Source: Cunninghamia lanceolata (taxonomy: Eukaryota > Streptophyta > Pinopsida > Cupressales > Cupressaceae). Taken from it: 64,000 nucleotides of DNA. The notes under the pieces were generated by a model, which ran no database searches, was not told where the DNA came from, and saw only the letters and a list, made by a program, of their open reading frames with translations. Below, in pieces: positions 11,266-22,744 of this stretch. The stretch spans positions 2,108,001-2,172,000 of the forward strand of contig BSBN01000860.1 in the NCBI GenBank assembly GCA_027924645.1. The letters run 5' to 3'. The position numbers and the translations under genes were made by a program. Positions within the stretch are counted from its first letter, which is position 1. Every line of letters begins with the position of its first letter.

Positions 11266-13298
11266 TTATGAATATATTACAGGTACACCATTTTTTTGAT
11301 ATTCTGGGATCAACAAAATTGTCCTTGTTTGCAAAAAAAATGAAGAGAACAAGAGTGCCAGTAGTTGATAAACAAAAACAGATCATAGATGTAGAGAAAT
11401 ACAAATTAGCAATTCAGACTGAAATTCTAAACATTGACTATGCATTGAGAAATGAAGGATTGTGTAGAATTCAAGTATTTAAATACAATGTAGGGGATTG
11501 CTTATTTGACTCATTGGAGTTACTTCTTCATTCTCAATACACATCAAGTCAATTACGGAATGGAGCTATAGACCACTTCTTGAGTTGCCTCACACAAGGT
11601 GATCCAGAAGCAATCACCTCATATAATTATGAACTGGATAGTCGTACATTGCATGAATTGCACGGTGTACAAAATGTTGAAGAGTACTTGCGTAGAATGC
11701 GTATTTCTGCAATGCATTCTACAAATAATAATGAAGTTGGCCTATGGGGTGACTTGTTTTGCATCCGTTGGTTGTCAAAGTGGCTAGACATACAAATATG
11801 CCTTTGGTCAACTACTTCAGGAAAAAAATACTTGCACTTCAATCCATCATCCCAAGGACAATCGTATTCTATCTTATTTCATGATACAAATCCCATCCAA
11901 GGACATTTTGAGCCGCTTGTGCCTTATCTAGTACAAGCAAACAATGCTAGCCCATGTATCACATCTAGACAACTAAAACAATTTCAAAGCAGTAATCAAC
12001 AACATCATGATGGTGATTTTATTAGAAAACAAAAAATTGCAAATAGCAACACTACATCACTTCGCAAGATCAAACAACAAATACGTGCTAATAATCAAAT
12101 GGAAAATACAACCAAGAAAACTAGACACTCAGCATCACCAATAGAATTATTTCAAAAAAAAATTCAAGATACACCGATACATACTTGTGCAATTTGTCAG
12201 ACATTGCATTTTAAGAAAAACATTATGGCTTTTAGAGAGAAAGAAAAGCAAACATATTATAAACTGACAAATCAAAATAACAATGTATTGATGAATTGTA
12301 TTTGTCGCATATGCCATGAAACATTGAAACAATGCAAGCTTCCAAAATATGCAACACCACACCATATTCAAATGAATATAGCTTTACAATACGTAAAAAT
12401 GCTTACGCAACTAGAAGAGCGCCTTGTTTCACTGAGAATTGCATTCGCACAAATATGGGAATTAGGTTACAAAAGACCCCAAATTGGATTGACTGGGTCT
12501 ATCATTAATGTCCCAATCAACATGAACATTGTACAAAATGCATTGCCACGCTCTGCCGATGAAACATACACTATTGCAGTTGCGCTAAAAAGACGGCTAC
12601 AATATAAAAATGCATATCAGAAGGGGATGGTGCGATCGACTATTATAATGAAAGCTTTGAACCAATTGAGCGAAACAACTCTATACAAAAATGAGAAATT
12701 CCAATTAAATAAGCACTGGAGACAATCTCTTGAAATAGATGATGAAAGTGGCATAGTAGACGACCCTTGCACAAATGAAACAGGTTCAGAATCTGATACA
12801 GATGAGCAAAATCCTTGTGAGACCTTGGTCCATGGATACACAGAATCTAAATGTATACATGAAATGCAAGACAAAATCATAGAAGTTGCACCAGCAGAAA
12901 ACCATTATCCTATTGGAATCTTTAAAGACAAATATGCAGAAGAAATGAACTTTCCCACACTATTCTTTGGAAACCCACGTAATGACGACATTGTCAAGAA
13001 TTTTTCCTATCAAAAAATTGCACAATGGGAACTACTTCATTCCAATAGACAATTTGCATATCATACAACTAATCTATTTTTCAAAACAGTCAAGATATTG
13101 ATACATCAAGTTTTATCTACAATGTGGATAAGAGTACGAAAAGGTCAGTTAAAAGGAAGAAAACTAATAGCAAAAGATGTCAAATGCAAACCTAACCTAG
13201 AGAAGATTCTCAAATCAGACATTGGATATGTTGACTTTAAAAGAATAAGAATATCTTCAGATTATTTACATCAATTAAAAAAAATGTCTTTGCAATGA
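11262..13298 (+). pseudogene. Helentron polyprotein, N-terminal part: OTU-like domain, zinc finger, Rep N-terminus
   Basis: 678 codons; a likely alternative start is Met27 (11,340), where the sequence becomes basic. An OTU-like cysteine protease domain spans about residues 65-222: NVGDCLFDSL around Cys80, WGDLFCIRWLS near 160-170, and a GHFEPLVPY histidine motif (His213). The usual DxxC aspartate position holds Val77. Residues 300-370 carry a CxxC...CxxCH zinc-finger pattern (Cys307, Cys310, Cys346, Cys349) followed by the LxxLEERL and INVP motifs typical of Helitron proteins ahead of Rep. The frame ends prematurely in an A-tract (eight A near 13,277-13,284). One more base there would continue directly into the next ORF. 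The product is part of a nuclear transposase polyprotein; the role of the OTU domain in these elements is not established. Confidence 0.85.
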
Positions 13299-14458
13299 TT
13301 CGGCAACTTGGACCGCCTACATTTTTCCTTACATTTACTAGTGCTGAACAACATTGGGAACACCTTTCAAAAGCACTTGAAGCCTTGCATAATACATATT
13401 GTGCATCTTCACAACAAAAATACGACATACAAAATGAGAAAAATATTTTCTATCTCATAAAAAAAGATCCTGTAACATGTGTACGCTATTATAAACATAG
13501 AATCAATGCACTAAAACAATTGATATTTACAGATAGCTCTTTCTTCAGAGAGCTCTTGGATTATTTCTCTGTAACTGAATTCCAAAATCGTGGCAATGAA
13601 CATGACCACTTTCTTTTATGGATTAAAGATGCTCCAATTTATGGAAAAGATGAACTTGCAAATATTGAACAATTTATTGACAAATACATCACTTGTAACA
13701 CTGATGATTTGACTCCTCAAATAGCTATCCTACATAGGCACCATCATACAAAACAATGCAGAAAATCAAAACAGCACTGTTGTAAATACAATTTCCCATT
13801 TCCACCAATGAAAAAAACTATGGTTCTCGAACCGCTGAAAGACAATAATGAAATTATTGTTCCAATGGCAACAAAAATCTTTTCCGTATTAGAACAATCT
13901 AATTATGACCAATTATTCTCCTTTCAAATGTTTCTACAAGACATCAACTTGAATGAGCATGATTACATCACAGCTATAAAATCAACAATCCATAGGCCTA
14001 CAATTTTCTTAAAACGAAACCCTTCACAGATATGGAATAACAGCTTTTCAAAAAAAATACCAGAGCTATGGAAAGCAAATACAGATGCACAATTTGTGCT
14101 TAATGCATATGCTGCAGCAATGTATTGCAGCTCATACATGACAAAAGTGGATAAAACAATGACAAATGCATTTAAAAGAATTCGTAGGGACCATCAACAA
14201 AATAATATCGATGCTATAAAAATGATAAGTAGACTTGGAAATGCATTGCTAAATCTGCAACAAATGTCTACACAACAGGCTGTTCACATCGTACTATCAC
14301 TTCCACTAAACTATAGTTCAAGAAAGTGTATATTCATTGATACAAGAGCTAATAGTGATCGAACTTTTGTTCTAAAGTCTGCAAAACAATTGAACAGTGA
14401 ACCAGATGAATCAGAAAATGTGGCCTGTAGATCTTTAATAGATTACTATTTAGCATGA
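13295..14458 (+). pseudogene. Helentron polyprotein, middle part: HUH Rep endonuclease domain
   Basis: Begins in the overlapping ATGA after the frameshift and opens with QLGPPTFFLTF, a Rep motif that Helitron proteins carry. The metal-binding HUH motif is FQNRGNEHDHFLLW (His103, His105). The two nucleophilic tyrosines lie in MYCSSYMTK (Tyr277 and Tyr281); the four-residue offset is that of the active pair in known Helitron transposases, and Lys284 follows. A cysteine/phenylalanine block (CCKYNFPFPP, about 162-171) sits between them as usual. All Rep catalytic residues are present. The ORF stops at TGA 14,456-14,458, where the family has an arginine in a YxxRP-type motif; the same frame continues beyond the stop. 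Reaction: single-strand nicking and joining during rolling-circle transposition. Confidence 0.88.
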
Positions 14459-14524
14459 CCTGAAACACTCACACATATTTGCCTTGCACAATTCGTATCA
14501 GAATATAGAAAAGATGGGAAACCA

Positions 14525-17050
14525 ATGCACTGCAAAGCTAAACCAAATATTATACGTTTTACCAATTTTAACAAACATGTTGACTTGGAAAATTATTACA
14601 GAGAGCATTTATTGCTTTATGTACCCTTCACAATAAATGAAAAAACATTGAAGCATGGTTTCCATTCATGGCATCATGCTTATTCATATCATGAAAACAC
14701 AATTAATACTAATCGTATCAAATACAATTACCACATAAACTCTAAATGGGGCGAAATTGACAAAGCTATAGATGAAATCTATTCTGAAAATAGTCACATA
14801 CCAAATGAATTGATCATTTCAAATCAAAATCCACAGAAAGAAACATACAACATAGAAGACGATATTCAAACACTAAAGCATAACAAATCAAAAACTCAAT
14901 TCTCTAATGCATTTGAAATTGGAAAACATCCACATATTATGGACAATGTTGAATACTTCAATTTGAGACGAATGTTAAACAGTGAACAACAAGCAATTGT
15001 AAAGGACATTGTGTTGAAGAAATTAAAAAATATTAAAACTCCACTACACTTGTTTCTAACAGGTGGAGCAGGCACTGGCAAAACTTTTACTGCAAAAGCA
15101 ATATTTCAATCTCTCCTTCGCATATATAATAACTCCATTGATAGTGATCCGGACAAACCAAAAGGCCTAGTACTTGCTTATACAGGAAAAGCAGCTTACA
15201 ATATAGGTGGAGTAACATTACACTCAGCATTTCGAATACCTTTCAACAAATCAGAATTCGTTCCATTAAATACTGAAATCTTAGATACAATGTCAAAGCA
15301 TTATCAGCAGCTGCGTGTGCTATTAGTAGATGAGATTTCATTGGTAGGTGCAACATTTTTACGTTGCATCGACAAGCGATTAAGAGATATAATGCAAATG
15401 CCAACCACATACTTTGGAAATCTTGATACAATTTTTTGTGGTGATTTATATCAAGCACAACCTGTACTAGATTCAGTTGTATTTGATAATACACCAACAT
15501 TGACTGAATTAATGCCATACAACTTTTGGAAACACAACATAAAATACTATGAGCTACAATCAACTATGCGGCAAACAGATGAGAAGTTTATTGCAATACT
15601 CAATAGAATACGTGTAGGTTCACAAACAGATAATGATATACAGTACTTGAATCAGACTTGTTTATGCTCACCACCCATCGACCCAACATTCCCCTATCTA
15701 TTTTACAGAAGGAAAGATGTTAATGCACATAATCAAAATATGTTGTCAATAGTTCCAGGAGAGCTAATTGTACTGAATGCAATTGATGAAAATGACGAAA
15801 ACTACAATGAAATACATCTGTATAATCACACAATGTCTTTACCATCTCAAATACTTTTGAAACGAAACATGCTTGTAGAAATTTATGCTGTTAATTATGA
15901 TACGCAAGACGGTCTAGTCAATGGGTCAGATGGAACATTTAAAGCATATACCATATCCAATGCTTTTGACATTGTTTGGATAGAATTCAATGACCCAAAC
16001 ATTGGCCACCATCAACGTGTTAAATTAACACAATGTTATAACAATGACATTGATAAACAATGGACACCTGTACTTCGCACCACAAGGCCAATACAAAAAA
16101 TCTCAAACAACAAGAAAATAACTATTAGAAAACAATTTCCAATTCAACTTGCTTGTGCTAGAACAATACATAGATCTCAAGGACTCACAATGCAAGGCTT
16201 GGCATTTGATCCTACGGCCATAAGGCAACATGGATTAACATATACAGCACTTTCGCGGACAAAAACAATCCAGACATTATTCTTGTTAAAGCCTCTTACC
16301 AAGCAAAATTTCAAAATAAAAGAAAAAATAGTCCTTGAAATGTCTCGTCTAAAATCAATAGCACACTGGCAATTTGAAAATGGAGATATCAAACATAAGA
16401 CTAATTCAGAACTACTATTGTGCACATTAAACACTCGCAATCTACACCTACATATTGAAGACATGATTAATGACACTGATATCATGGCATCTGATATCTT
16501 ATGCCTTCAAGAAACATATATCCAAGACTACCATACAAATAATCTTTTCAAAGATTTCAATTGTTACTCAACATACCATATACACGGACTAATGTCTATA
16601 ACCAAGAAAAACATATTAGTCTCTAAAACAATGCAACATTCAACATCATATACAGAAGCAATAACATTAACAATAAGCTCTATGAACAATCAAATTAACA
16701 TATGTAACTTATATGCCAAGCCCAATGCTCCATTTGCAGATATTATAGCAATCACCAAGCAAGTATTCTCATGTATTGATGGAAATAAAACCTTGTACCT
16801 AGTGGGAGATTTCAACATTGACATGTGTACAGAAAACTACAAAAAAAAACAGCTCCTGAATCATATGCAAAACCACAATATGCATTTCTTATTAAGTAGG
16901 TGTCATGCTCTATCTAGACCATTGATCGATCATCTATGGACCAATGCACTAACAAAAAAAATTGAAGTTTACAAATCGGAAGCATATTGGAGTGACCATC
17001 TTGCTACTTTTTTAAGATTTCAACCCTCTCAGAACACTCAATGTTCTTAA
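14525..17050 (+). pseudogene. Helentron polyprotein, C-terminal part: PIF1-like helicase plus AP-endonuclease-like domain
   Basis: 841 codons, in the same frame as the Rep ORF; 22 codons separate the preceding TGA from this ATG and also read as family-like sequence. SF1B helicase motifs: Walker A GGAGTGKT (180-187), Walker B LLVDE (266-270), GDLYQAQP (306-313), STMRQ (346-350), and the HRSQGLT and YTALSRTK motifs (549-580). Residues about 630-830 form an endonuclease/exonuclease/phosphatase (EEP) fold domain: TLNTRN, LQET (Glu663), NLYAKPN, GDFN (761-764), IDHLWTN and WSDH (822-825). All hallmark residues are visible, so both domains look intact and only the upstream lesions break the gene. 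The endonuclease at the C-terminus distinguishes Helentron-type elements from canonical plant Helitrons. Confidence 0.9.
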
Positions 17051-17548
17051 ATATCTCAACTATTTTTGTTCAATAACATCCAAATCAACAAAAAACATAT
17101 TTTGACAAATCCAATCTATATACAAACTACTGTTCAATTATGTATCATCCAATTTACTAACACAAAAAATCCAAATTTACAAATAAAAAGCATATTACAG
17201 CAACAACTTCACTGATTTTCCCTAATTTTAATCCTTTCAAAAAACTAAATATTCTTAAATATGCCATTTGTTTTAGTTCAAAAGCATCTAAACCAACACC
17301 CTCAAAATCTTGTCAATCAAATGAATAAATAAAACAATCCCTAATGTCCACGAAGAAAACACATATCTATTACATAGCTTCATCATTTCAATACAATTTC
17401 ATTTTCTTCTGTCTACAAATTGTCTTATTCTTTTATTCCATAGTACCAATTCTACATATTCTGATATAACATTAGAACAACAACATATTTTCATTTTGCC
17501 TGCAGAAATTTATGCAAATGACAAATTGATAAAAAAATACAGGTTACA
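17051..17548. other. A/T-rich spacer between polyprotein and RPA gene
   Basis: About 500 bp without an ORF of note. It ends at the first ATG of the RPA-like gene and presumably holds the RPA promoter; no defined element is recognised. Confidence 0.5.
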
Positions 17549-20500
17549 ATGGACAATGCCAAAAGAGCAGAAGAACAAATGGACACTATTAACCAACAAC
17601 AATTGAAAAGGTAAACAATATTCTTTGGTTACATGTACACTGTACCTTGTCAAGATTCTAGATTTCAACTAATTTTGTTTTGTTTTTTCCAGATCAAAAG
17701 TAAAGAGTCAAAATCAAGTTTCAATTGAAGACTTGAATGCACGTAAAGCAGGCAACATTTTCCAAGGCGATGTCATTGTGAAGTATAAAGCTATACTGGA
17801 TAAGACAAACAAGACACGTGAAGTACTACGCGCAGACCTCACAGACACAAAAGGTGAAATGACTATTACGCTAAATGTAACTGCTGATCTCGTTGCTCAC
17901 TATGAAGACAAAATAATTCCAGGTTCGGGACTATCCATATCCAACTTCCAGATTGCACCTAGAACAGATTATGATCGTGGAGATTGCGACTGCATACTGG
18001 TTCTAACAAAGTCCTCAATAGTGGAAATCATTCCACGACTTTGTATTGACTATAAATTCATCCCCAGCACAGCCATAAAACAATTGTTGGCAAGTACCGA
18101 ACAATATGCTACAGGCACCATAGGTGTATTGGTCACAAGAGCAAAAAAAATAGGTCTCCAATATATTGTTCATGTGCAAGATGGAGATTCAGAGTTCGAC
18201 AAAGCCCAGGTACACTTTTCAAGGTTCCACATACTAGTTTTAACTTTAAATCATTTTGAAAATTTTATTTTATATGGTAACTGCACTATATTTTAACATG
18301 CTTATCTCTTCCAACTCTTTATCATATCTTCTCAGCTCGAACAAAATAATGTTTCAGTTAACTTGAGACCACAACCCCTCATGATGCGCTGTATAAGTTC
18401 TCTCAAAAGTCTGCCTGCATTGTACACCGTAATAATATTCATTTTTCTCCTCTCATTATTTGCAAACAATGGTTATCTAAAGTTAAACTTTAAGCCCTTT
18501 TGGGTTCTTGTAATTTCTTGTAATTTCTTGCAACCCTAATGTGCAAAATGGATTAAATTGTAAAGACTCTCCAAGTCTGAGCATGAGACTTTGATTATTA
18601 AAAAATAGAGAAATAGAGCCCTCATTTGCAGGTCAACTACCCCATTTTGGAGTGGCCCGGTATATTGCTACATTCTTGGGAAAACAATTGCCTACACTAA
18701 GTTATTTTGGTGCACCCATGTTGTAAAGTCCAGACCTCTCTAGTGCAAAAGAAATTGTAATGACTTCTGCAGTGATTTCATGCTGAGATTGAAAACATAA
18801 GTGTCTATCCAATCCACATTATTGTATAATTACTTCAGAAATATATGTTCCCTCTATACTTTTAAAAAGCACCGTAATAATGTGAGCTTACGACCGACAT
18901 CTAGCCAATCTCACTTCGAGTGGTCAAGTCCATTGTTGCTGAATTTTAGCCAAACTTTTCTTACTCACCCCAAGTCATATGGTGTATCTGTATTGAATAA
19001 TCTTGGTCTGTCTCATACATAACAGTTGCATTGACTTAATTACTATAGTTTCAAACTCAGACAGGAAACTTAAGTGCCTCTCCAATCAACATTAATGTAT
19101 AGCTACTTGAGATAAATAAATGCTCTCTAAATTACTTTTAGAAGACACTGTAATAATGTAAGCTTCCACCCAATATCTCATCGCTGTAGGGCAAACCCTG
19201 TTTGACATTTTACTGTTAACAATAGCGGATTGATTTCTCTAGTAATTAGCTGCAATTCCTAGGTAACATGGATTACTTGCCTTCACAGACCAGTACAAAT
19301 AGCCCTCTAAAGAATTTCTCTGCAGCCAAGCTTTGAGCTCAGAAATTCTAATAAGTGTGGGTTTCCTTTGTGCCCTGAACCTCATCATCTCAATATTAAA
19401 AAAAAAATCTTCTGTAACAACAAACATAATGATTTTTACCAGCCACTGTCACCTATAGGGCACATAACCTAGTAATATATGTCATATTGCAAAATCCTAG
19501 TGCAAAAGTTAAACATAATGATAAGACCAAAGTGGTTCATTAACACCAATCATATATAAGAACCCCAACTTAACTCAAACTCCATTCACATTGCATTAAT
19601 ATGTATAACCAATAACCCCACTTAACTACAAACACAGATTAACCTTAAGGAAACAAATAGCTGCATTAAGCGTAGTAACACAATTGTGACCTAGAAGATC
19701 CTAAACAACCCATGGCAAAAGATCTCTTATTCTTCTGTGCTTGCAGATAGTCTACTATAAGACAAAAGGCGAACATTAAGAGAAATCATATAAAGCAACC
19801 ACTCAATTGAAACTCCATTGTATGAACCTGTAGCTAATAAATCCACTTAACTACAAACACAGAATAATCTCAAAGAAATAGATACTTGCATTAAGCATTG
19901 TAACACAAACTATCAAAAACATTCTAACAGAACCCACGGCAATAAAATCCCATATTCTACTATATTCTGTTCGCGCTGCCGTTCAGGTCACCTCAGATCT
20001 TGCAATTTGATATGCTCGCCTGAGTTATTTGCTTTGGACCGTTTTCCCTTCCCTTCCCTTTCAAAAATAATTATAGCAATCGCATGATATCCGGACGGGG
20101 GCATCTAAACCACATCAGACTTTTTCTCACATGATTTTTTACCTAGCGTCAGACAACATTTCCGGCCATTTTGGCACCAATGCTCACACTAAAGCCTATC
20201 GGCTAATTAAAAATGTTTGCACACTAATAAAACTTGTTTCCTGACAACGATTTCTTGTTTCAAGTTCACTTATAAAAGCCTTTTGCCTAATTAACATCAT
20301 CTTTTAGTTAACGAGATGACATAAAACAATGGTTAATAAAGATTCCGGCCAACTATGATATGCAGCCCATTCTAATTGATGTTCGGCAAATCGGTGTAGC
20401 ATTTTCTTAGCTTGAAAATAGATAGATCCCTAAATTATTACAGCATCTAGAACTACTTCACTCCAGAGACAGGTACAGTTTTTTTATGGTTAAAAATATG

Positions 20501-22744
20501 TTTCAGATTACAATAATGGAATTTACACACAGGCTCACGCAAACACATGTAATTATCCTCCATAACTAATCCTATTCCTTCATCTATCTTATCAATAACA
20601 ATTCCTAAGCTCTTCTATGAAGATTCCACCAACTGAATAGAGGTTTTGACATAAAAGCTCCAACTAGTTACGAGTTGGAGAAAAACCCTGTGGCAGCTCA
20701 TCTAGAACATCCAAGTTTCGAACTCAGACTGCTAACAAGCGGACACTTGTCTTTCAACCTTAAGCCTCGCCAATTCAAAATTAAGCATCCAGATTCAGTC
20801 CCATTGCTATTAGATTACTGTTTGATCATTATTGATTAAAGACTCAAGTAAGTATTATTTTAATCTGCTTTCCATGTGGAATACAGTGTGCCCCTCTTTT
20901 CCTTAGATACTTGGTCTGGACTCTGCAGTGATTCAGATTTCAGGAGCAATCCAGGGAAAAAAAGTAAACACTAAATCACTTGATCTAAAGTGTTATGAAC
21001 AAGTATGAATCTACTGACAACAATGACAGTACAGAAAGGAAATGTAAAACCAACCACATACACAACAATAAAACAATATTGACAATAAGAACTGACAGTA
21101 CGACATACATATAACAGCTTCGTAAAAAATAAAACTCCGAGAAAATATGTGGAATAATTAAAATTCGTCTCTACCAATCGTGTAACACATTGTGTACAAA
21201 CTAGCAAAATAAAAACACAATACACATAACAGGGAAAATGAGACTCTGCGCCTTTTATCAGTCCAAAAAAAAAGTAGTTCTACATAGTAACTGTTGACAA
21301 AATAGTGCCAACATACATAGTTTCAAATTCTACCCCGCAAAAAGAAGACAGGGTGACTACAAAAGATTGTCTTTTAGTTTTTAGCCACCTAAATAAACAT
21401 GGTGACTACAGAAAATTGTAAACGCAAATCCTAATTATCTCCCCTCTCATGCACGTCAAGCTCACCCTTAGCTAGAACAAACCCTAAAAACAAATGCTCA
21501 TCCTTCATCAGATACAAACCCTAGCATTGAGAATCACTAATCTAGCTATATCTCAAAGGCCAAAAAAAAATGCATATAAGCCACAAAAAACAGCAACTAA
21601 ATTCACAGAAATGCATTCAAGCCTCAACACAGAGTTGCTATCTGCAGGAATGAACAACGGTCTGATGTCACGTCTCTAAGTAAAATTCTAAACATTTCAT
21701 AGCACCGGTTAATTGCACATAAGTCAACAATTCACTCAGTTCAATACTTTTTAGAACATAGAGTAATGTATCTCTTCATAAATAGGCGACTACTTCAAAT
21801 CGATTTTTTCATCAAATACAAATGCAAAAATAAAAGCTGTTTGTCTCAGTAAAGCTTCAAAATAAAACAAAAATTAGGAATTTAAAGTGGACAACATGTT
21901 CCAAATGCAAGAGGTACATGTACTTGTTTATGCTTTGACTGTCTCCTTTCTTGTTTAAATTGTTTCTAGTTCTTGAACCTACTTTTCAATTAACATACAT
22001 TACTCTTTTGCAGTTTCATTTCTTACTTACACTATTTACACCTACAGCTGCAGATGCACCGGAATTTTGAGGACCATTTTGTAAAAATCGAACAACAGCT
22101 CCGAAGCAATGAATTTCCACTTATCCTTTTCAAAAATATTGTCAAACGGATCAATGCAAAAGACAACATGCTTCACACTTGCCAGTCAACATATATCGAT
22201 GTATTAAATGACAAAAGGACCTTGGATCACTTAAACAGTTTGCTGCACTCAACATTTGAGGTAACAACTCTTGAAATCTCCAATCTTCTCCCTGGCAAAT
22301 CTAAAACAAAATTAACAAAAAAAAAATCTTCCTAACCAAACAATACTTTCATATGTATTGCAGGTACAAGGAACATTGAAAATAGCTAATGCATTTTCCA
22401 GTCCTTTCCACGCATTTTGCTCAAAATGCGATTATAAATTTGATACCTATGGAGCACTTGACAATGAAACTGCCCAGTGTGATAGATGCAAGGAACAGGT
22501 CGCCTATATCTACTCGCACTATCTTAAGACTATTTTGACAACAGACAACAAACAGACAATACATTGCTCATGCGCCAACAATATCATCCAAATGCTACTG
22601 CCAGACCTGCAACAAATCAGCTATGACGAATACCTCAAGGATAAATCAGCAGTCATTTTCATGTTACGAGACTTCAGCAGAAAAGGACAATTTACATTGA
22701 ATAAGTCCAATGTCATCATTGATGCATGTTGTCCTAAAGAATGA
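17549..22744 (+). CDS. Helentron-associated RPA1-like single-strand DNA-binding protein (5 exons)
   Basis: Predicted exons 17,549-17,610, 17,693-18,209, 18,336-18,428, 22,048-22,260 and 22,364-22,744 join in frame with GT/AG borders (CAG|GTACAC, CTCAG|CTCG, GAG|GTAACA, TTGCAG|GTACAAG) to give about 421 residues ending in TGA. Exon 2 encodes an OB-fold region (RADLTDTKGEMTITLNV, then the GSGLSISNF part) like RPA70 domains. Exon 5 carries a CxxC...CxxC zinc ribbon (CSKCDYKF at 22,418 and CDRCKEQ at 22,478) like the RPA70 C-terminal domain. The protein is expected to bind single-stranded DNA during rolling-circle replication in the nucleus. No stop or frameshift was found in this model, unlike the polyprotein upstream. 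The acceptor of exon 4 could be 22,048 or 22,054 (both in phase). A captured host RPA1 copy is the alternative. Confidence 0.75.
18784..19200. repeat. Degenerate ~275-bp tandem duplication in intron
   Basis: Both copies read AAGTGTCTATCCAATC or AAGTGCCTCTCCAATC, then CATTA-TGTATA, and further on ACTGTAATAATGT or ACCGTAATAATGT followed by AGCTT. Clearly diverged. Confidence 0.55.
19561..19970. repeat. Degenerate ~235-bp tandem duplication in intron
   Basis: Shared blocks are AACTCCATT, CCACTTAACTACAAACACAGA, GCATTAAGC-T-GTAACACAA and AACCCA-GGCAA. Non-coding. Confidence 0.6.

Larger units (their letters stand above)
18429..22047. other. Long third intron of the RPA-like gene with internal duplications
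   Basis: 3.6 kb with no recognised coding region. It contains two old local duplications: about 18,784-18,930 repeated at 19,059-19,200, and about 19,561-19,740 repeated at 19,796-19,970. The AGCCGATAGGCT motif appears inverted near 20,187-20,212. Size and content suggest that other repeats inserted into the intron. Confidence 0.55.
11262..22744 (+). mobile_element. Helentron/Helitron2-like rolling-circle transposon, coding portion
   Basis: This envelope covers the polyprotein (11,262-17,050, two breaks) and the RPA-like gene (17,549-22,744, spliced). The domain order is OTU, zinc finger, HUH Rep, SF1B helicase, AP-endonuclease-like, then a separate RPA. Helentrons (Helitron2 type) are known for the added OTU and endonuclease domains, and RPA genes accompany Helitrons in plants. 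The true ends were not found: this class lacks the TC...CTRR ends of canonical Helitrons and has short asymmetric inverted repeats that need a second copy to define. The coordinates are therefore the coding limits, not the element boundaries. Confidence 0.85.

Noticed and set aside
15243..15563. Minus-strand ORF opposite the helicase
   Set aside because: Shadow of the conserved helicase frame.
18801..19022. 73-residue ORF in the RPA intron
   Set aside because: Lies within a degenerate duplicated segment whose second copy lacks the frame.
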